Positions 51,460 through 60,949 of a DNA stretch of 64,000 nt are shown one piece after another. Location of the stretch: assembly GCF_018919065.1 (NCBI RefSeq), contig NZ_JAHLQG010000017.1, forward strand, positions 62,001-126,000. Reading direction: 5' to 3'. The stretch comes from Blautia sp. MSJ-9 (GTDB taxonomy: Bacteria; Bacillota; Clostridia; Lachnospirales; Lachnospiraceae). A program made the position numbers and the translations under genes. Position 1 is the stretch's first letter. Each line of letters begins with the position of its first letter. The notes beneath the pieces were generated by a model. The model was not told where the DNA came from, did not search any database, and worked only from the letters and a program-made list of their open reading frames with translations.

Positions 51460-53790
51460 TCAGCCGGTAGTTCTCTCTACATCAATGATGCTCTCTACCT
51501 GACGGATCTTCTCGATCAGGGAACGCAGTTCTTCTTTGCTTCCAATCTCAAAACTCATGGAGATGGTTGCTTTCTCCTGCTTATTTGTACGGCTGTTGAT
51601 GCTTCGCAGGTCGATCTTACGCTCTGTAAATATCTTGGAAAGGTCAACCAGAAGTCCGGTACGGTTATTTGCATAAACCTGGATCTCAGCCATATATTTC
51701 TCTTTTTCCTTGGTATCAGGCTGCTGCCATTCTGCTTCGATCAGTCGGGTTCTGTCTGTCTCGGACATATTCAGCACATTGACGCAGTCTGTACGATGGA
51801 TAGTAATTCCACGGCCTCTTGTAACAAATCCTACGATCTCATCACCAGGGATTGGATTACAGCACTTGGAGAAACGAACTGCAACATCGTGGATACCTTT
51901 TACTACAATACCGCTCTTACTCTTGGCAATATGCAGCTTCTCCTGTGTTTCAGATGCAGCTTCAAGCACCTGCTCGTCTGTCATGGCTTTCTTATTCTCT
52001 TTATCATAAGCTTCTACCAGCTTATTGAAGACCTGACCTTCTTTCAGTCCGCCATGACCGATTGCTGCAAGTACGGAATCCCAGTCACGGAATCCGTATT
52101 TATTCATAACAGCCTCCAGATACTGAGGCTTATTATAATTTACGATCTTAAATCCTTTGGCACGGGCATACTGCGCAAGCATTTCCTTGCCTTTGAGAAT
52201 ATTGTCTTCTTTTAATTCTTTCTTAAACCACTGGTTGATCTTATTCTTTGCCTGTGTACTCTTGACCAGTTTCAGCCAGTCACGGCTTGGACCCTGAGAG
52301 TTCTGAGAAGTGATGATCTCGATACGGTCACCATTTTTGATCTGATACTCAATCGGAACCAGTTTGCCGTTTACACGGGCACCTACCATCTTATTTCCTA
52401 CAGCACTGTGGACACTGTATGCAAAGTCTACAGGTGTGGAACCACTCGGCAGTGTCTTGACATCTCCCTGTGGAGTAAAGCAGTAAACACTGTCCGCAAA
52501 AAGGTCAAGATCATTCTTCAGAAGGCTCATAAACTCTTTATTGTCAGACATATCACGCTGCCATTCCAGAATCTGACGCAGCCAGTTCAGCTTCTCCTCT
52601 TCGCTCTTTCCTACAGGAGCTTTGCCATCTGAGGACTCTTTATATTTCCAGTGGGCTGCGATACCATACTCGGCAGTCTTATGCATCTCAAAAGTACGGA
52701 TCTGAATCTCAAACGGCTGTCCGTTCGGTCCGATCAATGTGGTATGCAGAGACTGATACATGTTTGGTTTCGGCATGGCAATGTAGTCTTTAAATCTTCC
52801 AGGGATTGGCTTATACATCTCATGGATAACGCCAAGGGCGGCATAGCAGTCCTTTACAGTATCCACAAGGATACGAACTGCAAACAGGTCATAAATCTGG
52901 TCAATGGTCTTGTCCTGATTGACCATCTTTTTATAGATACTGAAGAAATGTTTCACACGTCCGTCTACCTGTGCCTTGATATTGGCATCTTCCATATGTT
53001 GCTTGACTTCTTTTACAATGGCACCTACGAACTTCTCTCTGTCACTCTTTCGCAGAGCAACTTTCTCTACCAGATCATAGTAGACATCCGGTTTCAGATA
53101 TTTCAGTGACAGGTCATCCAGCTCTACTTTGATCTTGGAAATACCGAGACGCATGGCGATCGGAGCATAGATATCCATAGTCTCTCTGGCTTTCTCCTGC
53201 TGTTTCTCAGGGCGCATATACTGCAGAGTACGCATATTGTGGAGACGGTCTGCAAGCTTGATCAGAATAACACGGATATCCTTCGCCATGGCAAGGAACA
53301 TCTTTCTGAGGTTCTCAGCCTGAACTTCTACTTTATCCGCGGAATAAGACAGCTGTCCCAGCTTGGTAACACCATCTACGAGAAGTGCAACCTCTGATCC
53401 AAACTCCTTCTCAACTTCCTCATAAGTCATCCAGGTATCCTCAACTGCATCATGAAGAAGACCTGCCACGATTGTTTCCTTGTCAAGTTCCAGATCCGCC
53501 AGAATGATCGCCACACACAAAGGATGGATGATATATGGCTCTCCGGACTTTCTCTTCTGTCCTTCATGAGCCTCACTTGCCACCCTGTATGCTTTCTCGA
53601 TCATGGAGATATCTGTTGACGGATGATACTTCAGGACACTGTTTATCAGTTCTTTATAAAGTACCTCCGGACTTGTAAAATCGTGCATGGTCTTTACTGC
53701 GGCATCTGCCCTCTTTACAGATTCCAGTTTCTCTTTCTCAACCTGCATTTCGTCTTTCTTTGCTTCTGTACTCTTAGTCATTTCTGCCAT
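51460..53790 (-). CDS. relA: RelA/SpoT bifunctional (p)ppGpp synthetase and hydrolase
   Basis: The 776-residue Rel protein controls the stringent response. Domains in order: HD hydrolase (about 45-190; AHEGQKRKSGEPYIIHP, GLLHDAVEDTW), synthetase (about 230-350; GRFKDYIAMPKPNMYQSLHT), TGS (about 395-455; VYCFTPQGDVKTLPSGSTPVDF), helical and zinc-finger region (SKCCNPIPGDEIVGF), and ACT (700-776). The intact HD motif and RFKD in the synthetase indicate a bifunctional enzyme. The start is ATG 53788-53790 after AGGTGGGAG; an ATG three codons later is also possible. Confidence 0.95.
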   Translation of the reverse strand: MAEMTKSTEAKKDEMQVEKEKLESVKRADAAVKTMHDFTSPEVLYKELINSVLKYHPSTDISMIEKAYRVASEAHEGQKRKSGEPYIIHPLCVAIILADLELDKETIVAGLLHDAVEDTWMTYEEVEKEFGSEVALLVDGVTKLGQLSYSADKVEVQAENLRKMFLAMAKDIRVILIKLADRLHNMRTLQYMRPEKQQEKARETMDIYAPIAMRLGISKIKVELDDLSLKYLKPDVYYDLVEKVALRKSDREKFVGAIVKEVKQHMEDANIKAQVDGRVKHFFSIYKKMVNQDKTIDQIYDLFAVRILVDTVKDCYAALGVIHEMYKPIPGRFKDYIAMPKPNMYQSLHTTLIGPNGQPFEIQIRTFEMHKTAEYGIAAHWKYKESSDGKAPVGKSEEEKLNWLRQILEWQRDMSDNKEFMSLLKNDLDLFADSVYCFTPQGDVKTLPSGSTPVDFAYSVHSAVGNKMVGARVNGKLVPIEYQIKNGDRIEIITSQNSQGPSRDWLKLVKSTQAKNKINQWFKKELKEDNILKGKEMLAQYARAKGFKIVNYNKPQYLEAVMNKYGFRDWDSVLAAIGHGGLKEGQVFNKLVEAYDKENKKAMTDEQVLEAASETQEKLHIAKSKSGIVVKGIHDVAVRFSKCCNPIPGDEIVGFVTRGRGITIHRTDCVNVLNMSETDRTRLIEAEWQQPDTKEKEKYMAEIQVYANNRTGLLVDLSKIFTERKIDLRSINSRTNKQEKATISMSFEIGSKEELRSLIEKIRQVESIIDVERTTG

Positions 53791-53827
53791 ATGCTCCCAC
53801 CTGCCTGTCCTGCACAATCAGCTGTGC

Positions 53828-54352
53828 TTATTTACCGTCGTAACAAATTACTGATGATACATCATATCCTTTCAGTCTCTCACGTCCTTTTAATCCTGCA
53901 AGTTCCATCAGGAATACAACTTTGACTACTTCACCGCCAAGCTCCTCTACAAGCTTAATTGCAGCTTCGATGGTGCCGCCTGTTGCGATCAGGTCATCAA
54001 CGATGACTACTTTCTGACCAGGTTTGATAGAATCTTTATGCATCTCGATCTCTGCACTGCCATATTCCAGATCATAGCTTGCAGATACGGTTTCTCTCGG
54101 AAGTTTGCCTTTCTTACGGATCGGTACGAATGGTTTATGAAGATTGTATGCGATCGGCACACCAAAGATAAATCCTCTGGACTCTGTTCCTGCAACTACA
54201 TCCACATCTACATCCTTCAGGCAGTCCTGCATGGAGTCAATTGCCAGCTGCAGTCCATCTGCATCCTGCAGAACGCTTGTAATATCTCTGAAAATAATCC
54301 CCGGTTCCGGGAAATCCGGTATACTTACTACGTAATCTTCAATTTTCTTCAT
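53828..54352 (-). CDS. apt: Adenine phosphoribosyltransferase
   Basis: The 174-residue purine-salvage enzyme joins adenine to PRPP to give AMP. It starts MKKIEDYVVSIPDFPEPGII and has GTESRGFIFGVPIA and the PRPP loop VVIVDDLIATGGTIEAA. The start ATG 54350-54352 follows GGAGGAGA; an in-frame ATG 15 codons earlier has no site. It is upstream of relA, the usual order. Confidence 0.97.
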   Translation of the reverse strand: MKKIEDYVVSIPDFPEPGIIFRDITSVLQDADGLQLAIDSMQDCLKDVDVDVVAGTESRGFIFGVPIAYNLHKPFVPIRKKGKLPRETVSASYDLEYGSAEIEMHKDSIKPGQKVVIVDDLIATGGTIEAAIKLVEELGGEVVKVVFLMELAGLKGRERLKGYDVSSVICYDGK

Positions 54353-54481
54353 TTCGTTTCTCCTCCAGTGCCTTTTATAGTTATTCAATTTAGTCAAATA
54401 ATCTATTAACTCATAAATATTTTATAGTATATCACCTTTTTATATCAGAATCAAGTTGCTGTTCATATGCGCAAGTCGGTT

Positions 54482-56194
54482 TTAACAATAGTTCTGAATA
54501 ATGATCTGCAGACTTTCCCGGCCTCTGAACCGATTAATCTCCGGGTAATAAGTGACAGAAATAGTGTCTTTTTGTCTGATAAAGTTCGCAAAATCTTCTG
54601 CTTCTCCAAAATAGATTCCTTCCATAGTAACGCCCTGCGGATCAAGAAGTTTTAACTTCACTACATTCTTATTTTTCCCGATAATACTGCTGTCAAGCAC
54701 TCTCAGGCCTTTTTGTGCAAAGATCGGCTTGGTATTTCCTTTTCCAAAAGGTTCCAGCAATGAGATCTGTTCTATCAGTTCTTTTGTAATATAAGAAATC
54801 GGCATTGGCACATCAATCACGACTTTTGGCCGCAGGTCTTCTTCCGTCAGTGTACAGTTTTCATTTAACTGTCTGCGGAACTTCTCTATATTCTCCTCCT
54901 CTATAGAAAGTCCTGCTGCCATCGGATGACCGCCGAACTGCACCATCAGATCTGCACATTTTACCAGTTCCTCGTACATGGAATAGCTTTCTATGGACCT
55001 GCCGCTGCCTTTCGCGCTTTTTTCACCTTTTGTCAACACAAAGGCCGGTTTATGATATTTTTCCCTGATCCTTCCGGCTATGATACCCGCAAGACTCTCA
55101 TGACAGTCCGGAAGATAGACTACCAGCACTCTGTCATTCTTCAGTTCTGTTGTCTCTATCAGCTGGATTGCTTCTTCCTTTCCTTTTTCTGTAAGGGCTT
55201 TTCTGCTCTGATTCAAAGCTGTCAGGTCCCCGGCAAGTTTCGCTGCTTCTTCCTTTGTCTGTGCATTCAGAAGTGCAAGGGAACGAGCCGCTGTATCCAG
55301 TCTGCCACTGGCATTGATACATGGACCAAGTACAAAGCCGATATGATAAGCTGTGATCCTTGCGTCTTCAAGGGCATTGGCATGGATCAGCTCCTGCAGA
55401 CCTTTGTTTTTCGTATTTTTAAGACGGCGCAGACCTTCTTTTACCAGGATTCTGTTCTCTCCCTGAAGATCCATGACATCCCCTACTGTTGCAATGGCAG
55501 CCAGTTCATAGTAGTCTTCCAGTTCTTTTTGCGGTACGTCGAAACGTTCATAAAGGGCAGTGATATATTTAAAAGCTACCACTGCGCCGCATAAATTCTT
55601 ATTTGGGTATGGGCAGTCATACTGCTTCGGATTCAGGATCGCATCTGCCGGCGGCAGGATCACTTTACGTTCGCCGTTTTCTTCTCTGTAAGGGATCTCA
55701 TGGTGGTCTGTGACAATCACTGCCATTCCTTTATCCTTCGCTGTCTGAATCTCTGCAGCGGCAGCAATTCCATTATCGCAGGTTACGATCGTATCTATTC
55801 CGTCTGCTTCGGCTCTGTCTATAAGATGTTCATGGATCCCGTATCCGTCAGCTACTCTGTCCGGAATGTAAGTATCCACATCTGCGCCAATCCTTGTCAG
55901 ACCTTTCAGCAGAATGTATGTAGAGGTCACACCATCAATATCATAATCTCCGATAATACGAATTCTTGCCTGCTGCTGTATTTTTTTCTTCAGGATGTCT
56001 ACCGCCTTCTCCATATCTTTCATCAGCCAGGGAGATGGGATCTCGTCTACTGTTCCAAGCAGATATTCTCTTATCTTCTCATCTCCGATCACATCTCTGT
56101 TTCTGATCAGTCTTGCGATCACCGGATCAATATGAAACTGCTGACCGATCTGGTTAAAGTCGGCTTTCTTCGCAGCCACTACCCATTTTTCCAT
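54482..56194 (-). CDS. recJ: Single-stranded-DNA-specific exonuclease RecJ
   Basis: A 570-residue DHH-family nuclease that degrades single-stranded DNA 5' to 3' in repair. Motifs: IIGDYDIDGVTSTYILLKGL (metal Asp residues), TCDNGIAA, VIVTDHHEIPY (DHH), and FGGHPMAAGLSI from the DHHA1 domain, then an OB domain and the end RGRESLQIIIQNYC. At 570 residues it is the short form without the C-terminal extension of Bacillus RecJ. It is between secDF and apt. Confidence 0.95.
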   Translation of the reverse strand: MEKWVVAAKKADFNQIGQQFHIDPVIARLIRNRDVIGDEKIREYLLGTVDEIPSPWLMKDMEKAVDILKKKIQQQARIRIIGDYDIDGVTSTYILLKGLTRIGADVDTYIPDRVADGYGIHEHLIDRAEADGIDTIVTCDNGIAAAAEIQTAKDKGMAVIVTDHHEIPYREENGERKVILPPADAILNPKQYDCPYPNKNLCGAVVAFKYITALYERFDVPQKELEDYYELAAIATVGDVMDLQGENRILVKEGLRRLKNTKNKGLQELIHANALEDARITAYHIGFVLGPCINASGRLDTAARSLALLNAQTKEEAAKLAGDLTALNQSRKALTEKGKEEAIQLIETTELKNDRVLVVYLPDCHESLAGIIAGRIREKYHKPAFVLTKGEKSAKGSGRSIESYSMYEELVKCADLMVQFGGHPMAAGLSIEEENIEKFRRQLNENCTLTEEDLRPKVVIDVPMPISYITKELIEQISLLEPFGKGNTKPIFAQKGLRVLDSSIIGKNKNVVKLKLLDPQGVTMEGIYFGEAEDFANFIRQKDTISVTYYPEINRFRGRESLQIIIQNYC

Positions 56195-56215
56195 CTATTT
56201 TCTCCTTACTAAAAC

Positions 56216-56241
56216 ATCCCGGGGCTGTAACACCCCGGGAT
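56216..56241 (-). terminator. G/C-rich hairpin between secDF and recJ
   Basis: ATCCCGGGG (56216-56224) and CCCCGGGAT (56233-56241) form a perfect 9-bp stem. On the minus strand it is followed by GTTTTAG, a short T-tract, so partial termination before recJ is plausible. Confidence 0.65.
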
Positions 56242-56282
56242 AATATCTGTCTGGTCATTTCTCCAGACTATTATGTTTGTTT

Positions 56283-58691
56283 TTATTCAGCATCATCATT
56301 CTGCTGATTCTTTGCAGCTTCTTCTGCTGCCAGACGCTCAGCTACTCTTTTTCTGTTTTTCTTCTTTGGCTGAGTCGGGTCTTTCTGTGATACATCACGG
56401 GCTTTTTTCGGCTTGGAAGAAGTTTTTCCGGATGCGGAGGCTGTAGCAATCGCCGGCTGTCCTTTTCCTGTAAATTTCTTCTTCATTACATACCATAATG
56501 CACCTGTAATGCATACAGAAGAATATGCACCAACAAGAACACCAACCATCAGAGGTGCTGCAAATTCACGGATAGAAGATACACCCATGATATAAAGAAC
56601 AGCTACCATAACAAAGGTTGTGAAAGAAGTATAGATACTTCTTGTAAGTGTCTGAGTGATACTTGTATTTACGATCTCTGCCAGATTCTCGCGTGAACCA
56701 CTCTGCAGATTCTCACGGATACGGTCAAAGATAACGATAGTTGCATTGATTGAGTAACCTACGATTGTAAGCATGCAGGCAATAAATGTGTTACCTACTG
56801 ATACTCTCGCGATCGCGTAGAATGCAAGTACAACCAGAACGTCATGCAGAAGTGCAAGTACCGCACTGCTTGCAAAACGGATATCTTTGAATCTGAACCA
56901 GATGTAAAGAAGCATGCAGATTGTAGCTACGATAACGGCTACGATCGCATCCTGACGCATTTCCTTACTTACTGTAGAAGAAATACTCTCTGTGGAGATT
57001 GTGCTGTCATCTACACCGAATTTCTCAACCAGAGCATTCTGAAGTGCTTCACGCTCGCTCTGATTCAGAGAACGTGTCTTGATCACAACCTGATTTGTCC
57101 CGACTACTTTTGTAGGCTGAACATTCTTGTCACCTGTGACATCTTCTACAACAGGAGTTACTTCGGAATCAATAGTCTTAATATCCATATCTTCGTTAAA
57201 TGTAACGGTTGTAGATGTACCGCCTGAGAACTCAAGGCTATAGTTTAATGCTTTATTTCCAGCATGTGAGTTGGCAAACATTGCTATCGGTCCGCAAAGG
57301 ATCAGGATAATGGAAACAATAAAGAATACTTTCTTCTTTCCAAGGAAATCCACTGGTTTACGTTCTTTTGTAGATCCGTAGAATTTCGGATCACGTACGC
57401 CAACTGCATAAAGGGCATTTACAACAAATCTGGATACAACCAGTGCTGTAAACATGGAGATTACGATACCAAGGGCAAGTGTATAAGCAAATCCCTTAAC
57501 AGTACCGGATCCAAGCCACATCAGTACAAAGGATGCGATCAGGGTTGTAATATTTCCATCGAAGATTGCGGAGAAAGCTTTGCTGAAACCGGACTTGATG
57601 GAATTTCTTACAGATACGCCTGCACCGATTTCTTCACGGATACGTGCATAAATAATAACGTTGGCATCTACCGCCATACCAATACCAAGGATAATACCTG
57701 CGATACCCGGCAGGGTAAGAGTAATATCAAAGGCATTCAGAGTAATCAGCATTAATGATGTATAAAGGATCAGTGCAACACCAGCAACTACACCAGGTAC
57801 ACGGTATACAATGATCATGAAGATAATAACAATGATCAGACCGATCGCGCCTGCAAGAACACTTGTAGAGATTGCTTCCTCACCAAGCTGTGCAGCTACA
57901 ACACTGGAACGAAGTTCTTCCAGTTCAAGTCCCAGAGAACCGATACGGATATAAGAAGCAAGGTTCTGCGCTTCCTCCAGGTCAGACATTCCGCTGATCT
58001 GTGCTTTTCCACCGGAGATCTCTTCATTTACGTTCGGAGCACTGATGATGTTATTATCATATACGATAGCGATCTGCTTGCCCACATTGTTCTTTGTAGC
58101 TTCTGCAAATTTCTCTTTACCGCTGTTGTCTCCGTCAGAAGTAAGTGTAAGGCTTACAACGTATTCCTTTGCGCTTGTGCTCTGATTCTGGATGGCACCC
58201 CCCTGTGCATCTGCCACATCAGAACCTTCCAGAACAACACTTCCGGATTCTTTGATCTCATCCATACTTCTGGAGAGAACATATCCGTCCTGTCCTGTAG
58301 TAAAGTTCTGGTTTCCGTCAGCATCTTCTTTTGTGATGAAATACAGGGAACCTGGTTTACCCAGATCATTCAGAATAGTATCTGCATCTGTAACACCAGG
58401 GATTTCAACTGTAATACGGTCTGATCCTTCCTGGTATACCTGAGCCTCTGTACTGTACTGCTCTACACGCTTTTGGAGCTTGTAGATCGTATCTGACATC
58501 TCTTCGCTTGTCGGATTGCTCTCCTTGGCCTGGTAGGTAATGCTGACACCACCGGCAAGATCAAGACCTGTGTTGATATGTTTTGCTGCACCGGTTCCGG
58601 TAGGACCGATACCTACGGCTGCAGTAAAGCAAAAGAACACAGTCAGGATCAGTGTCAGAAGCAGCACTACGATTCCTTTACTTTTTTTCAT
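56283..58691 (-). CDS. secDF: Fused protein translocase subunit SecDF
   Basis: The 802-residue fusion of SecD (about 1-440) and SecF (about 450-740) uses proton flow to help pull secreted proteins out of SecYEG. SecD shows GLDLAGGVSITYQ, the P1 domain, IPGVTDADTIL and AVDANVIIYARIREE; SecF shows SLEFSGGTSTTVTF and GYSINATIVIFDRIREN. Twelve membrane segments are expected. The C-terminus is a lysine/alanine-rich tail (SSKPKKARDVSQKDPTQPKK). Fused SecDF is common in Firmicutes. Confidence 0.96.
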   Translation of the reverse strand: MKKSKGIVVLLLTLILTVFFCFTAAVGIGPTGTGAAKHINTGLDLAGGVSITYQAKESNPTSEEMSDTIYKLQKRVEQYSTEAQVYQEGSDRITVEIPGVTDADTILNDLGKPGSLYFITKEDADGNQNFTTGQDGYVLSRSMDEIKESGSVVLEGSDVADAQGGAIQNQSTSAKEYVVSLTLTSDGDNSGKEKFAEATKNNVGKQIAIVYDNNIISAPNVNEEISGGKAQISGMSDLEEAQNLASYIRIGSLGLELEELRSSVVAAQLGEEAISTSVLAGAIGLIIVIIFMIIVYRVPGVVAGVALILYTSLMLITLNAFDITLTLPGIAGIILGIGMAVDANVIIYARIREEIGAGVSVRNSIKSGFSKAFSAIFDGNITTLIASFVLMWLGSGTVKGFAYTLALGIVISMFTALVVSRFVVNALYAVGVRDPKFYGSTKERKPVDFLGKKKVFFIVSIILILCGPIAMFANSHAGNKALNYSLEFSGGTSTTVTFNEDMDIKTIDSEVTPVVEDVTGDKNVQPTKVVGTNQVVIKTRSLNQSEREALQNALVEKFGVDDSTISTESISSTVSKEMRQDAIVAVIVATICMLLYIWFRFKDIRFASSAVLALLHDVLVVLAFYAIARVSVGNTFIACMLTIVGYSINATIVIFDRIRENLQSGSRENLAEIVNTSITQTLTRSIYTSFTTFVMVAVLYIMGVSSIREFAAPLMVGVLVGAYSSVCITGALWYVMKKKFTGKGQPAIATASASGKTSSKPKKARDVSQKDPTQPKKKNRKRVAERLAAEEAAKNQQNDDAE

Positions 58692-58802
58692 AGTTCTTTT
58701 CCCTTCTTGATTTTTTGTCCGCGGTCATGTTCATCCGCCTGCCAGCCATTTTCTGTTATGATAACAGCCGACGGCGGTATCAGTCAGACAGAATTCTGTC
58801 CA

Positions 58803-60170
58803 CTAATCACATGCCAGTGCGGCTTTTATCATGATAGCGCACTCCACACGTTTTCTCTGGAGCTCGCATCCGATTTCATAATTGCCTTTGATATCTCCCT
58901 GGAAATGGAATGCATTTGCTGCACATCCACCGCTGCAGTAGAAACGCGCGAAGCAGTCCTTGCAGTCTTTCTTTGTGTAAACGTTGCATCCGCCGAATTC
59001 CTTCTGGATCTCCGGTTTTGTGATACCTTCGTCTACATTTCCCATGAGATACTGTTCTTCACCAACGAACTGGTGACATGGGTAAAAATCACCCCAAGGT
59101 GTTACAGCCAGGTACTCTGTTCCTGAGCCACAGCCTGACAGTCTCTTGTATACGCAAGGACCGCCTGTAAGGTCGATCATAAAGTGGAAGAAGTTAAATC
59201 CTTTTCCTTCTTTCTCTCTCTTGATCATTTCTTTTGCAAGAGTATCATATTCTTCCATGATCTGTGGGATATCCTCCTCACGGATCGCATATTCCTCTGT
59301 GTCAGCCGCAACTACAGGCTCTACAGAGATCTGTTTGAATCCAAGATCTGCCAGATGAAGCACATCCTTGGAGAAATCAAGATTATGATGAGTAAAAGTA
59401 CCTCTTACATAATACTTGTCCTGATTTCTGGAGTCCGCAAACTTCTGGAACTTCGGCATGATCAGATCATAGCTTCCCGCACCTTTTCTGAATGGACGCA
59501 TGTAATCGTGTACTTCCTTACGTCCGTCTACGCTGAGTACAACGTTGCCCATCTCTTTGTTGCAGAATTCCATTACTTCATCATTCAGGAGAACTCCGTT
59601 TGTTGTTAAAGTGAAACGGAACTTCTTATTATGAAGCTTCTCCTGCTCTCTGCCGTATTTGACCAGATCTTTTACAACTTTCCAGTTCATCAGCGGCTCT
59701 CCGCCAAAGAAGTCTACTTCCAGATTTCTTCTGGACCCGGAATTGGCGATCAGGAAATCCAACGCTTTCTTGCCGACTTCGTAGGACATCAGGGCTCTTC
59801 TGCCGTGATATTCGCCTTCTTCGGCAAAACAATAGCGGCAGGCCAGATTGCAGTCATGCGCAATGTGCAGGCACAATGCTTTTACAACGGTCTGCCGGTT
59901 GTTTGAAAATTCTTCAATTACATTCTCATAAACATCTTTTGTAAAAAGCATTCCATCTTTTTTCAGCTTATTACATTCTTTTACAGATGTTTCGATATCT
60001 TCTTTCTTATATTTGTTTCCCAGTTTCTCTGCAATGGCTTCTGCGTCAAGGCCCTCTTCCAGATACGGAAGAACCTCATATGTAACCTCATCTACCAGAT
60101 GGATGCATCCACTGTTGATATCAAGCACGATATTGAAGCCGTTGCTTTTGTAACGGTGAATCAGACTCAT
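58803..60170 (-). CDS. scfB: SCIFF peptide maturase, radical SAM/SPASM thioether enzyme
   Basis: The 455-residue enzyme makes thioether cross-links in the SCIFF peptide encoded just upstream. It has an N-terminal RRE-like peptide-binding region (about 10-85, FNIVLDINSGCIHLVDEV), the radical SAM cluster motif CNLACRYC (Cys107, 111 and 114) with DFFGGEPLMNW, and a SPASM domain with two auxiliary clusters (PCVYKRLSGCGSG, DFYPCHQF, DCKDCFARFYCSGGC). Length and motifs match the family. A strong hairpin separates it from the peptide gene. Confidence 0.96.
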   Translation of the reverse strand: MSLIHRYKSNGFNIVLDINSGCIHLVDEVTYEVLPYLEEGLDAEAIAEKLGNKYKKEDIETSVKECNKLKKDGMLFTKDVYENVIEEFSNNRQTVVKALCLHIAHDCNLACRYCFAEEGEYHGRRALMSYEVGKKALDFLIANSGSRRNLEVDFFGGEPLMNWKVVKDLVKYGREQEKLHNKKFRFTLTTNGVLLNDEVMEFCNKEMGNVVLSVDGRKEVHDYMRPFRKGAGSYDLIMPKFQKFADSRNQDKYYVRGTFTHHNLDFSKDVLHLADLGFKQISVEPVVAADTEEYAIREEDIPQIMEEYDTLAKEMIKREKEGKGFNFFHFMIDLTGGPCVYKRLSGCGSGTEYLAVTPWGDFYPCHQFVGEEQYLMGNVDEGITKPEIQKEFGGCNVYTKKDCKDCFARFYCSGGCAANAFHFQGDIKGNYEIGCELQRKRVECAIMIKAALACD

Positions 60171-60197
60171 TTTAACTAAAATCCTTTCTAAGCGTAA

Positions 60198-60233
60198 GAT
60201 AAGCAGCGGAGCACACTCACTCCGCTGCTTATC
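60198..60233 (-). terminator. 14-bp perfect hairpin between SCIFF peptide and maturase genes
   Basis: GATAAGCAGCGGAG (60198-60211) and CTCCGCTGCTTATC (60220-60233) pair perfectly around an 8-base loop, 20 bases past the peptide stop. Only a weak T-rich stretch follows. It likely reduces maturase expression relative to the peptide, by attenuation or by stabilising the 3' end of the peptide message. Confidence 0.7.
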
Positions 60234-60253
60234 TCATTTCTCCATAGCTGATC

Positions 60254-60394
60254 TTATTTCTGCTCGCAGCTCTGGTTTCCTACTGTACAGGAAGTCTTAC
60301 ATGCGGACTGGCAGGAAGTCTGGCACTCGCCACATCCACCTTTCTTTACTGTGTTCTGTAAGTTCTTTGTATTCAGGGTTTTGATATGTTCCAT
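60254..60394 (-). CDS. scfA: SCIFF ribosomal peptide precursor
   Basis: A 46-residue peptide with leader MEHIKTLNTKNLQNTVKKGG and a core carrying six cysteines (Cys21, 24, 28, 32, 36 and 43), the defining six cysteines in forty-five layout. The core includes CGECQTSC and ACKTSCTVG. In characterised SCIFF peptides ScfB links a cysteine sulfur to a threonine alpha-carbon; Thr34 and Thr37 between the last cysteines are candidates here. A strong AAGGAGG site lies before the ATG. The final biological role of SCIFF peptides is not known. Confidence 0.96.
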   Translation of the reverse strand: MEHIKTLNTKNLQNTVKKGGCGECQTSCQSACKTSCTVGNQSCEQK

Positions 60395-60430
60395 AACTCT
60401 ATCCTCCTTATGTAATTATATTCTTGGCAT

Positions 60431-60439
60431 AGTATATCA
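60431..60439 (-). promoter_or_regulatory. Extended -10 promoter of the SCIFF locus
   Basis: TGATATACT (TGnTATACT) on the minus strand, about 40 bases before scfA, in an A/T-rich stretch without a good -35. Confidence 0.55.
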
Positions 60440-60467
60440 TATATTTTTTAATTTTGAAAGCTTTTTT

Positions 60468-60818
60468 TTACGACAGCATTCCCCCAAGGGTTCCGCCGCC
60501 TGCGCACATGAAAAATGTGGTGACTGCATGAGCCATACTCATGTCCCACCGGCCCTTTACTGCAAAAGAAACTGCCAGCAATAATACATAGTAGGTCAGT
60601 CCTGTAGCAACACCCCACAGATATTTATCTCTGTGCATGATCCTGCCCGCCATAAAGCCTCCCATAAAACACGCAAGTACATAAACCACAATGATTCCCG
60701 CATCTACCGCTGTTTCACCAAGATCAAAAGTGAACAGAAGAAATGCCAGGAGCAACAGTGCAACACCAGTTAATGCATATGCAAATAATAATGACTTTAA
60801 AACCACTCTGACTTTCAT
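60468..60818 (-). CDS. TIGR04086-type membrane protein
   Basis: A 116-residue protein with four hydrophobic segments (SLLFAYALTGVALLLLAFLL, AGIIVVYVLACFMGGFMAG, GLTYYVLLLAVSFAV, TFFMCAGGGTLGG). It matches the small membrane family TIGR04086 that usually sits beside SCIFF genes in Clostridia. Conserved glycines in the last helix are present. Its role is unknown. In related genomes yajC and tgt often lie further upstream; here a surface protein gene occupies that place. Confidence 0.85.
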   Translation of the reverse strand: MKVRVVLKSLLFAYALTGVALLLLAFLLFTFDLGETAVDAGIIVVYVLACFMGGFMAGRIMHRDKYLWGVATGLTYYVLLLAVSFAVKGRWDMSMAHAVTTFFMCAGGGTLGGMLS

Positions 60819-60949
60819 ATACTTCCCTCCTGTTAAACTATATGGAAAGAAAATATGTGTTATTCACGTTTTTTATTTTATTACTTCATTGCCGTTATTT
60901 TGCATTCATCTCATGATATATTTTATTGTACCTTTTCTTCAGCAATGCC

